Shown in pieces: positions 42,137-50,511 of a stretch of 53,907 nucleotides of DNA. The DNA comes from S34-282 sp034422075 (GTDB lineage Bacteria; Chloroflexota; Dehalococcoidia; Lucifugimonadales; Australimonadaceae). Position 1 is the first letter of the stretch; the number at the start of each line of letters is the position of its first letter. The stretch lies in assembly GCA_034422075.1 (NCBI GenBank), contig DAOUJX010000056.1, positions 1 to 53,907 of the forward strand, read 5' to 3'. Both the position numbers and the translations under genes were made by a program. The notes below the pieces were generated by a model. It was given only the letters and a program-made list of their open reading frames with translations, made no database searches and had not been told where the DNA came from.

Positions 42137-44845
42137 CTACTCCGTCACGTTATCGGCTTCCGGTTGGTGGATCGGGGTGACCCTCCGAGCACGGTTAGTG
42201 TCGGCGACACGGAACCCTGTGCGAGCACCAATCACTATCTCTACGTAGGTTTGTAGCTTTCGGAGTTTTGATTCCTCATCAGGCTGACTGGCAAAATGGT
42301 CGGGATTAGTCGCTAGGAGCTCGCGTGCCCGGCCGATAGATATCAATTTAATCTCAACGCGCAGGTCTTCATCGACGTCGGTCTTCGCGCGCACGAAGTG
42401 GCCCCACCCGACTAGGTCAACTACGAACACACACCGACCATTGTAGCCTCGCGCGCTGAGAATTGAATGGCCTCGATAACGTCCTATTTCCCCCATCCGG
42501 TCCGACTCAGGAAGCCTCCAGTGTGGCTCATATCCTTCAAGGTAAACTGTGCCAAGCCCAACTTGAAGGTCAAACCAATCGCCTGCTAGCACCACAACGA
42601 CGTGCTCTGGTGCTCCAAGGTTCTCTATTGCCTGGTCGATGCTCGCTAGCAATGCAGCAGGAGTCTCGAGAGGAGCCACTATGTCCGGTGCTCCCTCGAG
42701 AGCCTCGCAAAATCTCTGGAGTACATCATCCGAGAGGGCCCTGCCCCAGTCACCGCCTGTGAGCGGGGCGTAATCAATAAGTGCACCTTCAGCTGTGTCC
42801 GTGAGAAAGCCTTTGCCTACCGCCCGCGGCCCAATGACTCGTTCCTCAGGAGCCTCGGCAGCACCTGCTGGAATGTTTAAGGAGGCACCGGCTCGCATGA
42901 ACAGTCGCTCAACAGAGTTCCCTGAAAATGCAGCGGCATACACTTCTGACTTGAAAGTTGAGATTCTGACTTCACTGAGATTACGCTCAATGACTTCGTA
43001 GTCCGCCGTTACCTCATCCCTGTGGACTGCAGAGTTCAGAGTCTCAGCGGCGAACTCGTGGCGCTGTTCCGGCGCCGGGTCAAGTTCAGTGCGTACATAT
43101 GGCCGTACCGCTTCCGAGTTGCTGTTGAACCAATCCAATACTCGCTGCGCCCTGCTGTGCAGGTCGAGAGTTGGCATTGGCTCGGAAGATAGCTCCATGA
43201 GCCTTAGGGTAAAGAACCACAGAGGATACCGTTCAGTTGATATGGTGAATGTTTCTAATGGTAGAGCATCTTCTAACTCCCATTCCTGCCACAAGGAAAG
43301 CCTTGGCGAGTCGTCATATGAGAGCACCTGGGTGAGGTCGTCTGCCATTTGCCCAAGATGGGAGTATGCTAGTCTTGTGGCGTTCAAGAACGGGTTCGCG
43401 TCTGCAACCCGGTTAGACCGGGCAAGCAATATGGCGCGCCCTGCTAGTCCCATCAGAGCTATGCGGTATTCCTTCTCCAACTGTTGATACAGTTCTGATG
43501 CCTGTGGCGACGGCCAGCTGTCAACATTCCACTGGTATCGCATGGCCTTGAGCCAACCCTGAAAGCGTCTGTGTAGTTGATCGTAGTCGTTGGTTTGGTC
43601 GTTGTGCAACGCTTCAGACAATAACCTTTCTTGATGCCTAATCACTTCCCTTGCGTACGGGAATGCCTCTACGGGCTCTGCGCCAAGAGTGAAGTATTCT
43701 AAGTTTAGCGAAAATCGGTCGCGCAGCAATTCCCGCAATTCTCCAACACCAATTCGGTTCGCGATATGGTAGTTCCATCGATATCCATTCAGACCGACAG
43801 TGAACAATTCACCACAGCGTTCACGCATTCCTTCTCTTGTGAGCATGTAGTCGAAGCGCAGAAGTTCAAATATGTAGTCTCGGTCACCTTGACGGATTAC
43901 GTGCTCACGGAACGAGTAGAGGTTGCGGCTTAACTCCCTCAGAGGCGGCCACTCCGGCTGGCTCCCTGGAGGGCTCCACTGGATACCCGTCTTCCTAATC
44001 TCTTCCATGGCGTGTCTAATGAGTTCGCCAATAGACTCGAGGGATATCCTGAACTCTTCATGCCTACGCTCTGGCATGGCCCTACTTGCATCCTCCAGCA
44101 AGGCCCGTATTGCCTCATCGGCCGAACCTTCACCTTGGTCAGGGAACAAGATCGTAAGATCAGGTTCGTCATGCTCGCGGGCGTCAAGGGCTCGCCGAGT
44201 GCGGCGCACGAAGGCTTGAATTGCTTCGCGCACATCGGTTCTATTGACGGCACGTCGGAGGGCCATCAACTGCTCTGGCCTAGAAAGGCGGAGCGCTCTC
44301 TCGAAAAGAACGCCTGTCAGCACCAGGTTGAGGAGGAAAGCAAGTCCGGCCGAAAGAAACAAGTTGCGCAGCTCTGGCTTAACGTCGCCGGACGCTCTAC
44401 TTTCACCGATGAATCCCTCACTCAGCAGGAACCCGCCTGTGACTGCAACAGCGAAGAGGCTCCCCCAGAGTGTATCTCGCATCCAAGAGCGCCGAACATA
44501 TTCTCGATACATGCGATCGTCGACATCTCTTCTAGCTCTTATCCCCTGCATCATGAACAGTGTGATGGCTAGTGCAAGTGCTGCGATCGCCGCTTGAGCA
44601 GTCAGCAGAGCACCTAGGATTGCCACAATATCTCTCGGCTCCGGCAGGAGCGGTATCGGTGGCGTCACGAACGGTGAAATTGCAAGAGCAGCTATGACAA
44701 CAAACAGCCCTAACGTGCCTCGAGCGCGCAAGGAGTGTAACCGAGCAGTTCCTACATTCGATAACCATGACCTAGAAGCCTCAAGCGCTTTAGGGCGACT
44801 GTGTTGAAGCCAGCCAAGGCAGCGTTCACGTAACGGAAAAGGCAT
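42137..44845 (-). CDS. Uncharacterised 902-residue protein with four N-terminal membrane helices
   Basis: No family recognised. Predicted helices are at about 44-62, 72-100, 125-143 and 161-181, with an intervening basic loop (RARRDVDDRMYREYVRR). A cytosolic region of about 700 residues follows: first helical and charged, then a C-terminal alpha/beta part (about 620-880) with APEHVVVVLAGDWFD and RYRGHSILSARG. I see no Walker motif, protease triad or nuclease motif. The topology (membrane anchor plus large sensor-like domain) would suit a membrane effector or sensor. It is A/T richer than the core. Confidence 0.75.
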   Translation of the reverse strand: MPFPLRERCLGWLQHSRPKALEASRSWLSNVGTARLHSLRARGTLGLFVVIAALAISPFVTPPIPLLPEPRDIVAILGALLTAQAAIAALALAITLFMMQGIRARRDVDDRMYREYVRRSWMRDTLWGSLFAVAVTGGFLLSEGFIGESRASGDVKPELRNLFLSAGLAFLLNLVLTGVLFERALRLSRPEQLMALRRAVNRTDVREAIQAFVRRTRRALDAREHDEPDLTILFPDQGEGSADEAIRALLEDASRAMPERRHEEFRISLESIGELIRHAMEEIRKTGIQWSPPGSQPEWPPLRELSRNLYSFREHVIRQGDRDYIFELLRFDYMLTREGMRERCGELFTVGLNGYRWNYHIANRIGVGELRELLRDRFSLNLEYFTLGAEPVEAFPYAREVIRHQERLLSEALHNDQTNDYDQLHRRFQGWLKAMRYQWNVDSWPSPQASELYQQLEKEYRIALMGLAGRAILLARSNRVADANPFLNATRLAYSHLGQMADDLTQVLSYDDSPRLSLWQEWELEDALPLETFTISTERYPLWFFTLRLMELSSEPMPTLDLHSRAQRVLDWFNSNSEAVRPYVRTELDPAPEQRHEFAAETLNSAVHRDEVTADYEVIERNLSEVRISTFKSEVYAAAFSGNSVERLFMRAGASLNIPAGAAEAPEERVIGPRAVGKGFLTDTAEGALIDYAPLTGGDWGRALSDDVLQRFCEALEGAPDIVAPLETPAALLASIDQAIENLGAPEHVVVVLAGDWFDLQVGLGTVYLEGYEPHWRLPESDRMGEIGRYRGHSILSARGYNGRCVFVVDLVGWGHFVRAKTDVDEDLRVEIKLISIGRARELLATNPDHFASQPDEESKLRKLQTYVEIVIGARTGFRVADTNRARRVTPIHQPEADNVTE

Positions 44846-45645
44846 GCTATGTAAATCCTACCATGCAGTCCAGGTCAAGGCAGTCTGAACCCAGCTCATC
44901 ACTTCACTTGCCAACATGTCACCCGTCGCCGGACACTCTGGCATAGAGAGGATTGGTCCACCAGCCTATACAACGCTCAGACCCCACTTGAATACGAGTG
45001 AAGCGAGTTGAGTCGGCGCATCTCCGTTGACGGGATTGGTCTCGTTCGCGCCAGAGTCGAAGGCTGGAGAGGCGATCCTCGATCAATAGAACTGAGGTCG
45101 ACCAGTTCACAGCAATTGCGCTGGGCAACAGCGTTGGTGCATTGGTCTAGGGCCTGTGGACATTCGCATTTGACATAAGGCGCCTAGGCCGATGCATCAA
45201 CCGGCAAGCCGCTCGGCCATTGCGTGTGCCCCGTAGGCGAGTCGTCTAACGATGCGCAGGCCGGGCGTCGCCGACCCGTTGCGCAACCGGCGACCGGCGC
45301 TTCCGCGTATGCTTCGAGCGCCCCGCCCGTAGAGGTCACACCAAACCCAAAGACCGACTCTGACTAGCGTGCACAAAGGCCAACGTTGGCCGCTCTCTCT
45401 CTGCGGGCGCGGCACTCGAACGGCTGCTCTCGGCATCTTCGGGAGGGCGGCGACCGCTCCATTGCTTGGAGGCGCAAAACGGTGCCTCTGGGCTGTCAGC
45501 CCACCTTCGACCTATCAATGGGCTAGATGCTGAAAGCGCCCAGCCCAGGCGGGTCAGGAGGCGTGTTCGTCGGTCTCCGCGTCCGCGTCTTCGGCATCTA
45601 TCGGGCGGCGGCCCAAGCTATTGACCGAGATGCAGGGCTTCGCCA
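44846..45645. other. Intergenic stretch, no supportable gene
   Basis: About 800 bases upstream of the 902-residue gene. The short ORFs on both strands are Arg/Gly/Pro-rich and lack ribosome sites. GGGCCTGTGGACATTCG at 45150 resembles an insertion-sequence end, but no inverted partner or transposase is present. Confidence 0.4.
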
Positions 45646-45984
45646 CTACGCCGAAGGCTGGGCGGGCTGGTTGAGGTGGAGCGACTGCCGCTCTCTCTCC
45701 GTGGCTGCCATCTGGCGGCGCACAGCCTTGGCGCACTTCTTCGAGCACGTGACCATGCGGATCGGGTCCAACGGCTTGTGGCAGCAGTAGCAGGTAGGGC
45801 GGTCGCTAGCGGCCGGGGGCGACGGGGAAGTGGCGGACGGGACGGGTCTTGGTCCATAACAAACACCTCTGCCCTCCGCGCCCCCTAAGGATAGCAGATG
45901 TGGGGCATCGTCCTCGCGCACGGGCGCACGGGCACGGCAGGGGCACAACGGGAGCGGGGTAGTAAGCCTATTCCAAAACCCCAT
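45646..45984 (-). CDS. Small zinc-finger-like protein
   Basis: About 113 residues from the ATG at 45984, though the start is uncertain. The C-terminus contains CYCCHKP, eleven residues, then TCSKKCAKAVRRQ: a treble-clef/zinc-ribbon pattern (CxxC...CxxxC), followed by a basic helix and a polar tail. The N-terminal half is low-complexity and may not be translated; a GTG further in is an alternative start. It diverges from the HTH gene across an A/T-rich region, suggesting a paired regulatory module. Confidence 0.5.
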   Translation of the reverse strand: MGFWNRLTTPLPLCPCRARAPVREDDAPHLLSLGGAEGRGVCYGPRPVPSATSPSPPAASDRPTCYCCHKPLDPIRMVTCSKKCAKAVRRQMAATERERQSLHLNQPAQPSA

Positions 45985-46198
45985 TATATTATATTGCGCT
46001 GTTTTTGGGGTGTCACACACTTCGAGATTTCTTTCGTTTACGCCTAACTTATGCTGTTCTGCATACATTCACAAATAGTTTAGCCCTGTTATTGCATATT
46101 GGTTTCGTATTCAATCCGTCCTCTTGCATACACGATTGTCAATTGCACATACCTTCTGCAATACTTCAACATACACGCCAACAAAGGAGTCTGTAGCG
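45985..46198. promoter_or_regulatory. A/T-rich divergent control region
   Basis: About 214 bases between the zinc-finger gene (minus) and the HTH gene (plus), by far the most A/T-rich intergenic DNA here. It contains TATTATATTATATTG near 45993 on the plus strand and TTTTTGGGGTGTCACACAC just after it. AAGGAG lies before the HTH start. Likely holds both promoters; exact -10 sites are ambiguous. Confidence 0.45.
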
Positions 46199-46459
46199 AT
46201 GTTGCACACCGATATCGTCAGGCGAATCCTCGTGCTCTATCACATCCAAGGTTACGCCATCAAGGACATTATGGGTATCACGCACCTACCGCGCCAGACC
46301 ATCAACGACATTGTGTATCTGCGCACCAAGCGAGCGAAGCGCGTCATGGAAACCGGCCTAGACCACAAGCCCATCACCAGCCCCCGCACAGAGGAAGAAA
46401 TGGCAGCCGCCTACCCGTCCATACGCGACGTGCAGCAGAAGACTCAGACCAACGCCTAG
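46199..46459 (+). CDS. Small helix-turn-helix protein
   Basis: 86 residues. The central segment GYAIKDIMGITHLPRQTIND fits a helix-turn-helix of the sigma-region-4/Xre/terminase-like type, with a basic continuation (YLRTKRAKRVME). The C-terminal 35 residues are polar and disordered. AAGGAG lies 10 bases before the ATG. It may be a DNA-binding regulator for the divergent zinc-finger gene or a phage-derived small protein. Confidence 0.65.
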   Translation: MLHTDIVRRILVLYHIQGYAIKDIMGITHLPRQTINDIVYLRTKRAKRVMETGLDHKPITSPRTEEEMAAAYPSIRDVQQKTQTNA

Positions 46460-47008
46460 TCATAAGTGTCGCAAAAAGGGGGTGAGTAAACGCGCGCACA
46501 TTCAGCCGTGGGAATAGCGCAGCGAATGGTGTCTCAAAAACACATGTTTACGCGACAGCCGCAGGGATGGCCAAATGGGCCGTCTGGCACTTGCAACAGA
46601 GGAATGGCATTGGCGGGACGGCGCTGGGCGAACCCGAGCTGGACCTTCGCCCTGCAAGACCCCAAGCTGTGACAGGCTAGCACCCCACGGTTGTCCGAGA
46701 GGCGTGTACCTCAGTGCGTCCCTGAGTGGGCTAATAGTATCAACCCGCTATTGCAGCCGCCGTCCACCCTAGCCGGAGTACTGAGCGCAGCTGCGTAAAA
46801 CCCGTTTGTAGTTGCCTCAGGCGCTGTTGGCTTATCTGAGAATGAACCGTGCCATTTGTTGGGCTACAGACTGCTGGCATGAAAGCAGACTCATTCGCCT
46901 GCAATTGATCTCTGCCTCCAAGCCTAGAATAGCGAGTGGTACAATCCCAGGGGGAGTCACGCCCGCTAGATCAGATACGGGCGGGCATCCTAGCCGCAGT
47001 GAATCGAC
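46460..47008. other. Intergenic stretch with repeat copy and leader hairpin
   Basis: No convincing gene. It contains GTGTCGCAAAAA (46467) and GTGTCTCAAAAACAC (about 46527), and AATAGCGAGTGGTACA (46928-46943), which ends in the -10-like TACAAT. A GCCCG/CGGGC stem-loop (about 46968-46986) sits in the presumed leader of the next gene. Confidence 0.4.
46928..46943 (+). repeat. 16-bp direct repeat, copy 2
   Basis: AATAGCGAGTGGTACA, identical to 41539-41554. Here the last bases form GTGGTACAAT, a plausible -10 about 65 bases before the membrane-protein gene. Confidence 0.5.
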
Positions 47009-47794
47009 ATGGATCTGGATAGGAAAGCAGAAACAGGCATGCCGGCTCTTTCGCACTTTGGTGTTCTATTTCAAGGTGTCGTAATAGCATTCACAGTTTT
47101 TCTTGGGAGAATATATGTGCTGGTTTATTACGACACGCTCGGGGTACCTGTCTCTGAGGCCCGGTTGAGTGTTATAGACTACGTGATAGTTTCGCCTGGT
47201 GTCACAGTCATGGGGATTGGGCTTTCCATACTATTGGGGGCTTATTTTCTGCTACATAGACCCTTAGAGAGATTACCATTACCTAATTGGGCCAGATTCC
47301 GTATGGGGTTAGTCTCCATAGCGGCAGGGTTAGTTATGTTAGCCATTCGTTTGCTGAATATTGACACTGATCCAGTCATAAACAGTCTTTGGATTGTATT
47401 CTCTTTAGCTATGAGTTTATATGGCGGATCAATGCTGGGTTCGGTGCTGAATTCCAAAGCTAAACAAGATGGTCTGGAGTCGGAGCAAAAGCGGGTTGAG
47501 GAGAGGGCTGTCAGCAGGTTGCTTCTGGGTATACTCGCCATAGCCCTTGTGATTCTATATGGAGTGTTCGCCTATCGTTTCTCTGATTCAACAGCACATG
47601 ATGACGCGATGGATGCCCTATACCAGTCCCCACAGGCGAGCGTTCAGTTCGCTTCAGGCGATAGTGAGAGTTTTAGAGTCATCATGATTGGCCAGCAATT
47701 TATATACTTGCTACCTGAAGATGGCGAAGACCTACAGGCCTTTCCACATGGTAGTATTTCACAGATTGATTACATTGGTCAATCAGAACCCTAA
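47009..47794 (+). CDS. Hypothetical membrane protein, five predicted helices
   Basis: 261 residues, family not recognised. Hydrophobic segments are at about 17-40, 57-82, 98-115, 125-146 and 170-189. A polar loop (KAKQDGLESEQKRVEERA) precedes the last helix, and a C-terminal soluble domain of about 70 residues has FRVIMIGQQFIYLLPED. Codon use is strongly A/T-shifted compared with the core, the clearest sign of transfer in the window. No ribosome site stands out at the ATG. Confidence 0.7.
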   Translation: MDLDRKAETGMPALSHFGVLFQGVVIAFTVFLGRIYVLVYYDTLGVPVSEARLSVIDYVIVSPGVTVMGIGLSILLGAYFLLHRPLERLPLPNWARFRMGLVSIAAGLVMLAIRLLNIDTDPVINSLWIVFSLAMSLYGGSMLGSVLNSKAKQDGLESEQKRVEERAVSRLLLGILAIALVILYGVFAYRFSDSTAHDDAMDALYQSPQASVQFASGDSESFRVIMIGQQFIYLLPEDGEDLQAFPHGSISQIDYIGQSEP

Positions 47795-47921
47795 GATCGG
47801 TGGGTGAAGTAGTTGGTTGAGATAATGGCACTGCAACATGGCCTGCGTATCGAAAACTGAGGGAATTGTATCGGAGTGTACCCGAGACGCAGGAAATCGG
47901 GGATAGTCCTTACGCCGTGGA

Positions 47922-48824
47922 TCACACAGCATCGGAGAGTTGCCAGTCTGGCCTAGCCTGCTCAACCAGCACCAGTCGGCGTTGGATATCGTCTAATCGT
48001 TCGAAAAACCGCTCGATGGGGTGATCTCCGTAAAATCTTGTCATGTATTCTCGAGCTGCACTGACTGCGATCAGGGCAATCGGCGTTAGGAGTCTGCCGT
48101 CAGTATGCTCGTGCTCCAGGTTGGGTTCAAATCCGTCTTCGTGGTAGAGCAAGTGTCGGCTGATGAGGTCCATCCAAGTCCCGTGAACCGCATGAGATGG
48201 AATGCGTTGGAACGCGTTGTACAACACTTGGTCGAATCCGATGGCCTCCATTCTCTCCTTGAGTGTACCCTCCCAGTTGGGAGTCCTTGAATTGACCTCT
48301 TCGATGTTCACTTCTGACATTGTACACTTGTCCATTATGGACTTTAGCATACTCTCTTCGATGAGGAGGGAGGTCCCGTTTCGCTGAGCAATGTTCTGTT
48401 TGATCGTGTCGTATAGCTCTCGCTCGGGTCGGAAACTACTCTTTATGAACTGATCGAATGTGATGTCAGAATTTCTAAGCTGCAAATACTGTAGGTTGAC
48501 CGCTGACTCGATAACACACCTCCCTAGGATTATGGCGGCCTCTCCATGTTCAGTTTCCGATGATAGTTTAGCAATTGACGACATTAGTTTGGCGATTCGA
48601 ACCAGTAAACCTACACAGATCGCATGATTCCGTTCAAATCGAATCTCATGCCCGGGATACTGTAGTGAAGTGCTACTGCATATGGTAATCATGCCAGCGG
48701 CTTCTCTATACAGATCAAACACAAGCACTCCAAATTGACCCTGAGCCAAACAGGCTTCCAACATAGATTCGGTGACCTCTATCGGAGGGCCGATCAGTTG
48801 ATCTATATCGTTGCTCGGCTTCAT
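47922..48824 (-). CDS. DUF5677-like protein
   Basis: Mostly helical protein of 300 residues. GRCVIESAVNLQYLQL and the Ser/His-rich HAVHGTWMDL match the pattern of DUF5677/abortive-infection-associated helical proteins, whose function is not established. There is no membrane helix or catalytic triad. The ATG at 48824 is preferred because TAGGAG lies 6 bases upstream. TACTAT about 25 bases further is a possible -10. The base composition is A/T-rich like its neighbours. Confidence 0.65.
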   Translation of the reverse strand: MKPSNDIDQLIGPPIEVTESMLEACLAQGQFGVLVFDLYREAAGMITICSSTSLQYPGHEIRFERNHAICVGLLVRIAKLMSSIAKLSSETEHGEAAIILGRCVIESAVNLQYLQLRNSDITFDQFIKSSFRPERELYDTIKQNIAQRNGTSLLIEESMLKSIMDKCTMSEVNIEEVNSRTPNWEGTLKERMEAIGFDQVLYNAFQRIPSHAVHGTWMDLISRHLLYHEDGFEPNLEHEHTDGRLLTPIALIAVSAAREYMTRFYGDHPIERFFERLDDIQRRLVLVEQARPDWQLSDAV

Positions 48825-49318
48825 TCCTACTCCTACCTCAGGTGCATAGTACGTTAGAATCGATCTGACCACCAAGAGGCACCCAATGGCGGCACAAGTT
48901 CCCTATACAGACCGGATATGGCCGTTCGTCGTGCGCTGTTGGCCTGCCTCCAGGGCTTATGCCACCCGTTGGCAGCACTTGGAACGCTCCCTAGTGTTAA
49001 TCGTGGCTGATTAGGTCAACACAAGCAGCAATCGTGTACAGCGCTACAGTCTTCGGGAATATCCTGTTGCCTTTCGCGGCGGCACCATGACCCTAGCGGG
49101 CATTCGGGTTCCTAACGGTGATCCTATGGTGAGAAAGGTGAGCCGCCGGCGAGTTGCTGTGTGTTAGCGGAGCGCCTTTCCGTCGGCCTCCTTCCGAGCC
49201 GGAAGTCGCACTCTCAGGTAGTCCGGCTCTCCAGTGTCGCTACAGACGATAGGGTCTGCCGTGGGGTCCCTGTGGCACCGCTCGCGTGGTGAGGGGCCGC
49301 CAGTCTGCGAAGGGCCTG
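48825..49318. other. Intergenic stretch, nothing recognised
   Basis: About 490 bases between the DUF5677 and lipoprotein genes. It holds the DUF5677 promoter and a weak TTCCG/CGGAA inverted repeat near 49190-49205. No gene, RNA or mobile-element signature is seen. Confidence 0.4.
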
Positions 49319-49849
49319 CTAACGAGGTGAGTAAGCGTTGGCAGTGAGGACATACTCGTCGTCGGTCGCATTGGCGTCGTAGTCAATGGTGATGTTCGCT
49401 GGGTACCCGAACTCACTGTTGTAGCTGACGATGAGTTGGTCTGCCTCGCCAGTGATGGCGTCTTGGATCACGTCGAACAGGCTGTCGATGGTGAGATAAC
49501 GTTCTACACCCGATAACCACGGGGTGGCTCTCGAATCGGCATAGGCAGCTGACTCGATATCCCCGTTGGTGACAGTGACCTTAACGGTCGCTCCTAGGTT
49601 GTCCGAGCACTCGCAGACTACGTCGTACTCGTACGTGTAGGTGTTGGGGCGAGTCTGCTCCCACAAAGTGCGATACCTGTCCAGTTCGGCCTGTGCCTGA
49701 GCAAGCATAGGGTTCGGTTCTGCATTGTTGCAGGCCAAGGCTGAGGCTAGGAGGATCCCGACCGCGACCGGAATCGCGAAGGCGAACCTAGCATGCACGC
49801 CGTACAGGCCTCCCTTACTCTTTCGGTACAGAGGCCTGCCGCAACCCAT
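49319..49849 (-). CDS. DUF6174-like lipoprotein
   Basis: Exported lipoprotein of 159-176 residues. Hydrophobic segment FAIPVAVGILL runs into lipobox SALAC. The mature domain has TYTYEYDVVCECS and KVTVTNGDIESAAYAD, characteristic of DUF6174. Two starts compete: ATG 49849 with GGGGAGG very close, and GTG 49798 with GGGAGG and a cleaner signal peptide. An 8-bp hairpin lies between them. The function is unknown. Confidence 0.75.
   Translation of the reverse strand: MGCGRPLYRKSKGGLYGVHARFAFAIPVAVGILLASALACNNAEPNPMLAQAQAELDRYRTLWEQTRPNTYTYEYDVVCECSDNLGATVKVTVTNGDIESAAYADSRATPWLSGVERYLTIDSLFDVIQDAITGEADQLIVSYNSEFGYPANITIDYDANATDDEYVLTANAYSPR
49805..49838 (-). promoter_or_regulatory. Hairpin covering the ribosome site of the internal lipoprotein start
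   Basis: CAGGCCTC/GAGGCCTG, 8-bp perfect stem with an 18-base loop. The 3' arm contains the GGAGG preceding the GTG at 49798, so it could mask that site. Confidence 0.35.
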
Positions 49850-50133
49850 TCCACCTCCCCATTCCTGCTTGTAACAAGGTACTCACCTACAAGAGAGTAC
49901 GCGCTCCAAGCCGAAATCGTTCCCTGCTACAGGTAGGAACATCAAGCCGATGGCCTGCCCCGGCGTTCGTACCATCCGCTTTGCTGGATCGGCGCGACTG
50001 GGCACGTGGTCAAGAGGCATGACACGCCGACGCCTGACGGAGCACCAGCCAGCGCAGCGGATACAAGTAGTAGCCAGTAGCTAGGCTTAGTCTTCTAATT
50101 CAGAAGGATAAGAGTAGGTTAACCCCTTTCCAA

Positions 50134-50511
50134 CTATCTTATTGAAATGAGCAACCGTTCGGGCGTCAGATCCGGCAACTCCCGCTTCTTGATGTACAGG
50201 CCGCTTATCGGCCCGTTCTCATCTACAGCCCACTCTCCTTCACTCGCTGCTGCGCTTCTATAATGCCAAAAACTTCCGTACTCCTTATCCAAAATGAGGG
50301 GGTAGGCCTCATCGATTTCCACCTCGCCTTCTACCGTGGCGCGTAGCCACCGAGGCGCGGGTTCCGGTAATTCCTCTTTCCTGACATAGAGACCACCGAT
50401 TGCCCCATTCCCATCTACCACCCAGCTTCTCCTTCTGATTCTCGCGCTCTTGTATTGCATGAAGCCCGAGTACTCTCTATCAAGCAGCAAGTCATACATC
50501 TGAGCATCCAT
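50134..50511 (-). CDS. Hypothetical protein made of two tandem repeats
   Basis: 125 residues: repeat 1 (about 6-60, LLLDREYSGFMQYKSARIR and GAIGGLYVRKEELPEPAP) and repeat 2 (about 69-123, LILDKEYGSFWHYRSAAAS and GPISGLYIKKRELPDLTP). The repeats share WxVDxNGxIxGLYxxKxELPxxxP. Probably a small beta-barrel-like fold; single copies of the half motif exist as phage/plasmid hypothetical proteins, but no function is known. No signal peptide and no Cys. Confidence 0.65.
   Translation of the reverse strand: MDAQMYDLLLDREYSGFMQYKSARIRRRSWVVDGNGAIGGLYVRKEELPEPAPRWLRATVEGEVEIDEAYPLILDKEYGSFWHYRSAAASEGEWAVDENGPISGLYIKKRELPDLTPERLLISIR

Noticed and set aside
45150..45166. GGGCCTGTGGACATTCG, resembling an insertion-sequence terminus
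   Set aside because: No inverted partner, target duplication or transposase fragment nearby.
45527..45790. 87-codon plus-strand ORF
   Set aside because: Antisense of the zinc-finger gene, with no ribosome site or protein-like pattern.
46036..46552. Repeated GTTTACGC as replication iterons
   Set aside because: Only two same-sense copies plus one differently arranged; no replication initiator gene.
48117..48135. tRNA T-arm-like GGGTTCAAATCC
   Set aside because: Lies inside the DUF5677 coding frame; no acceptor, D or anticodon arms can be built.
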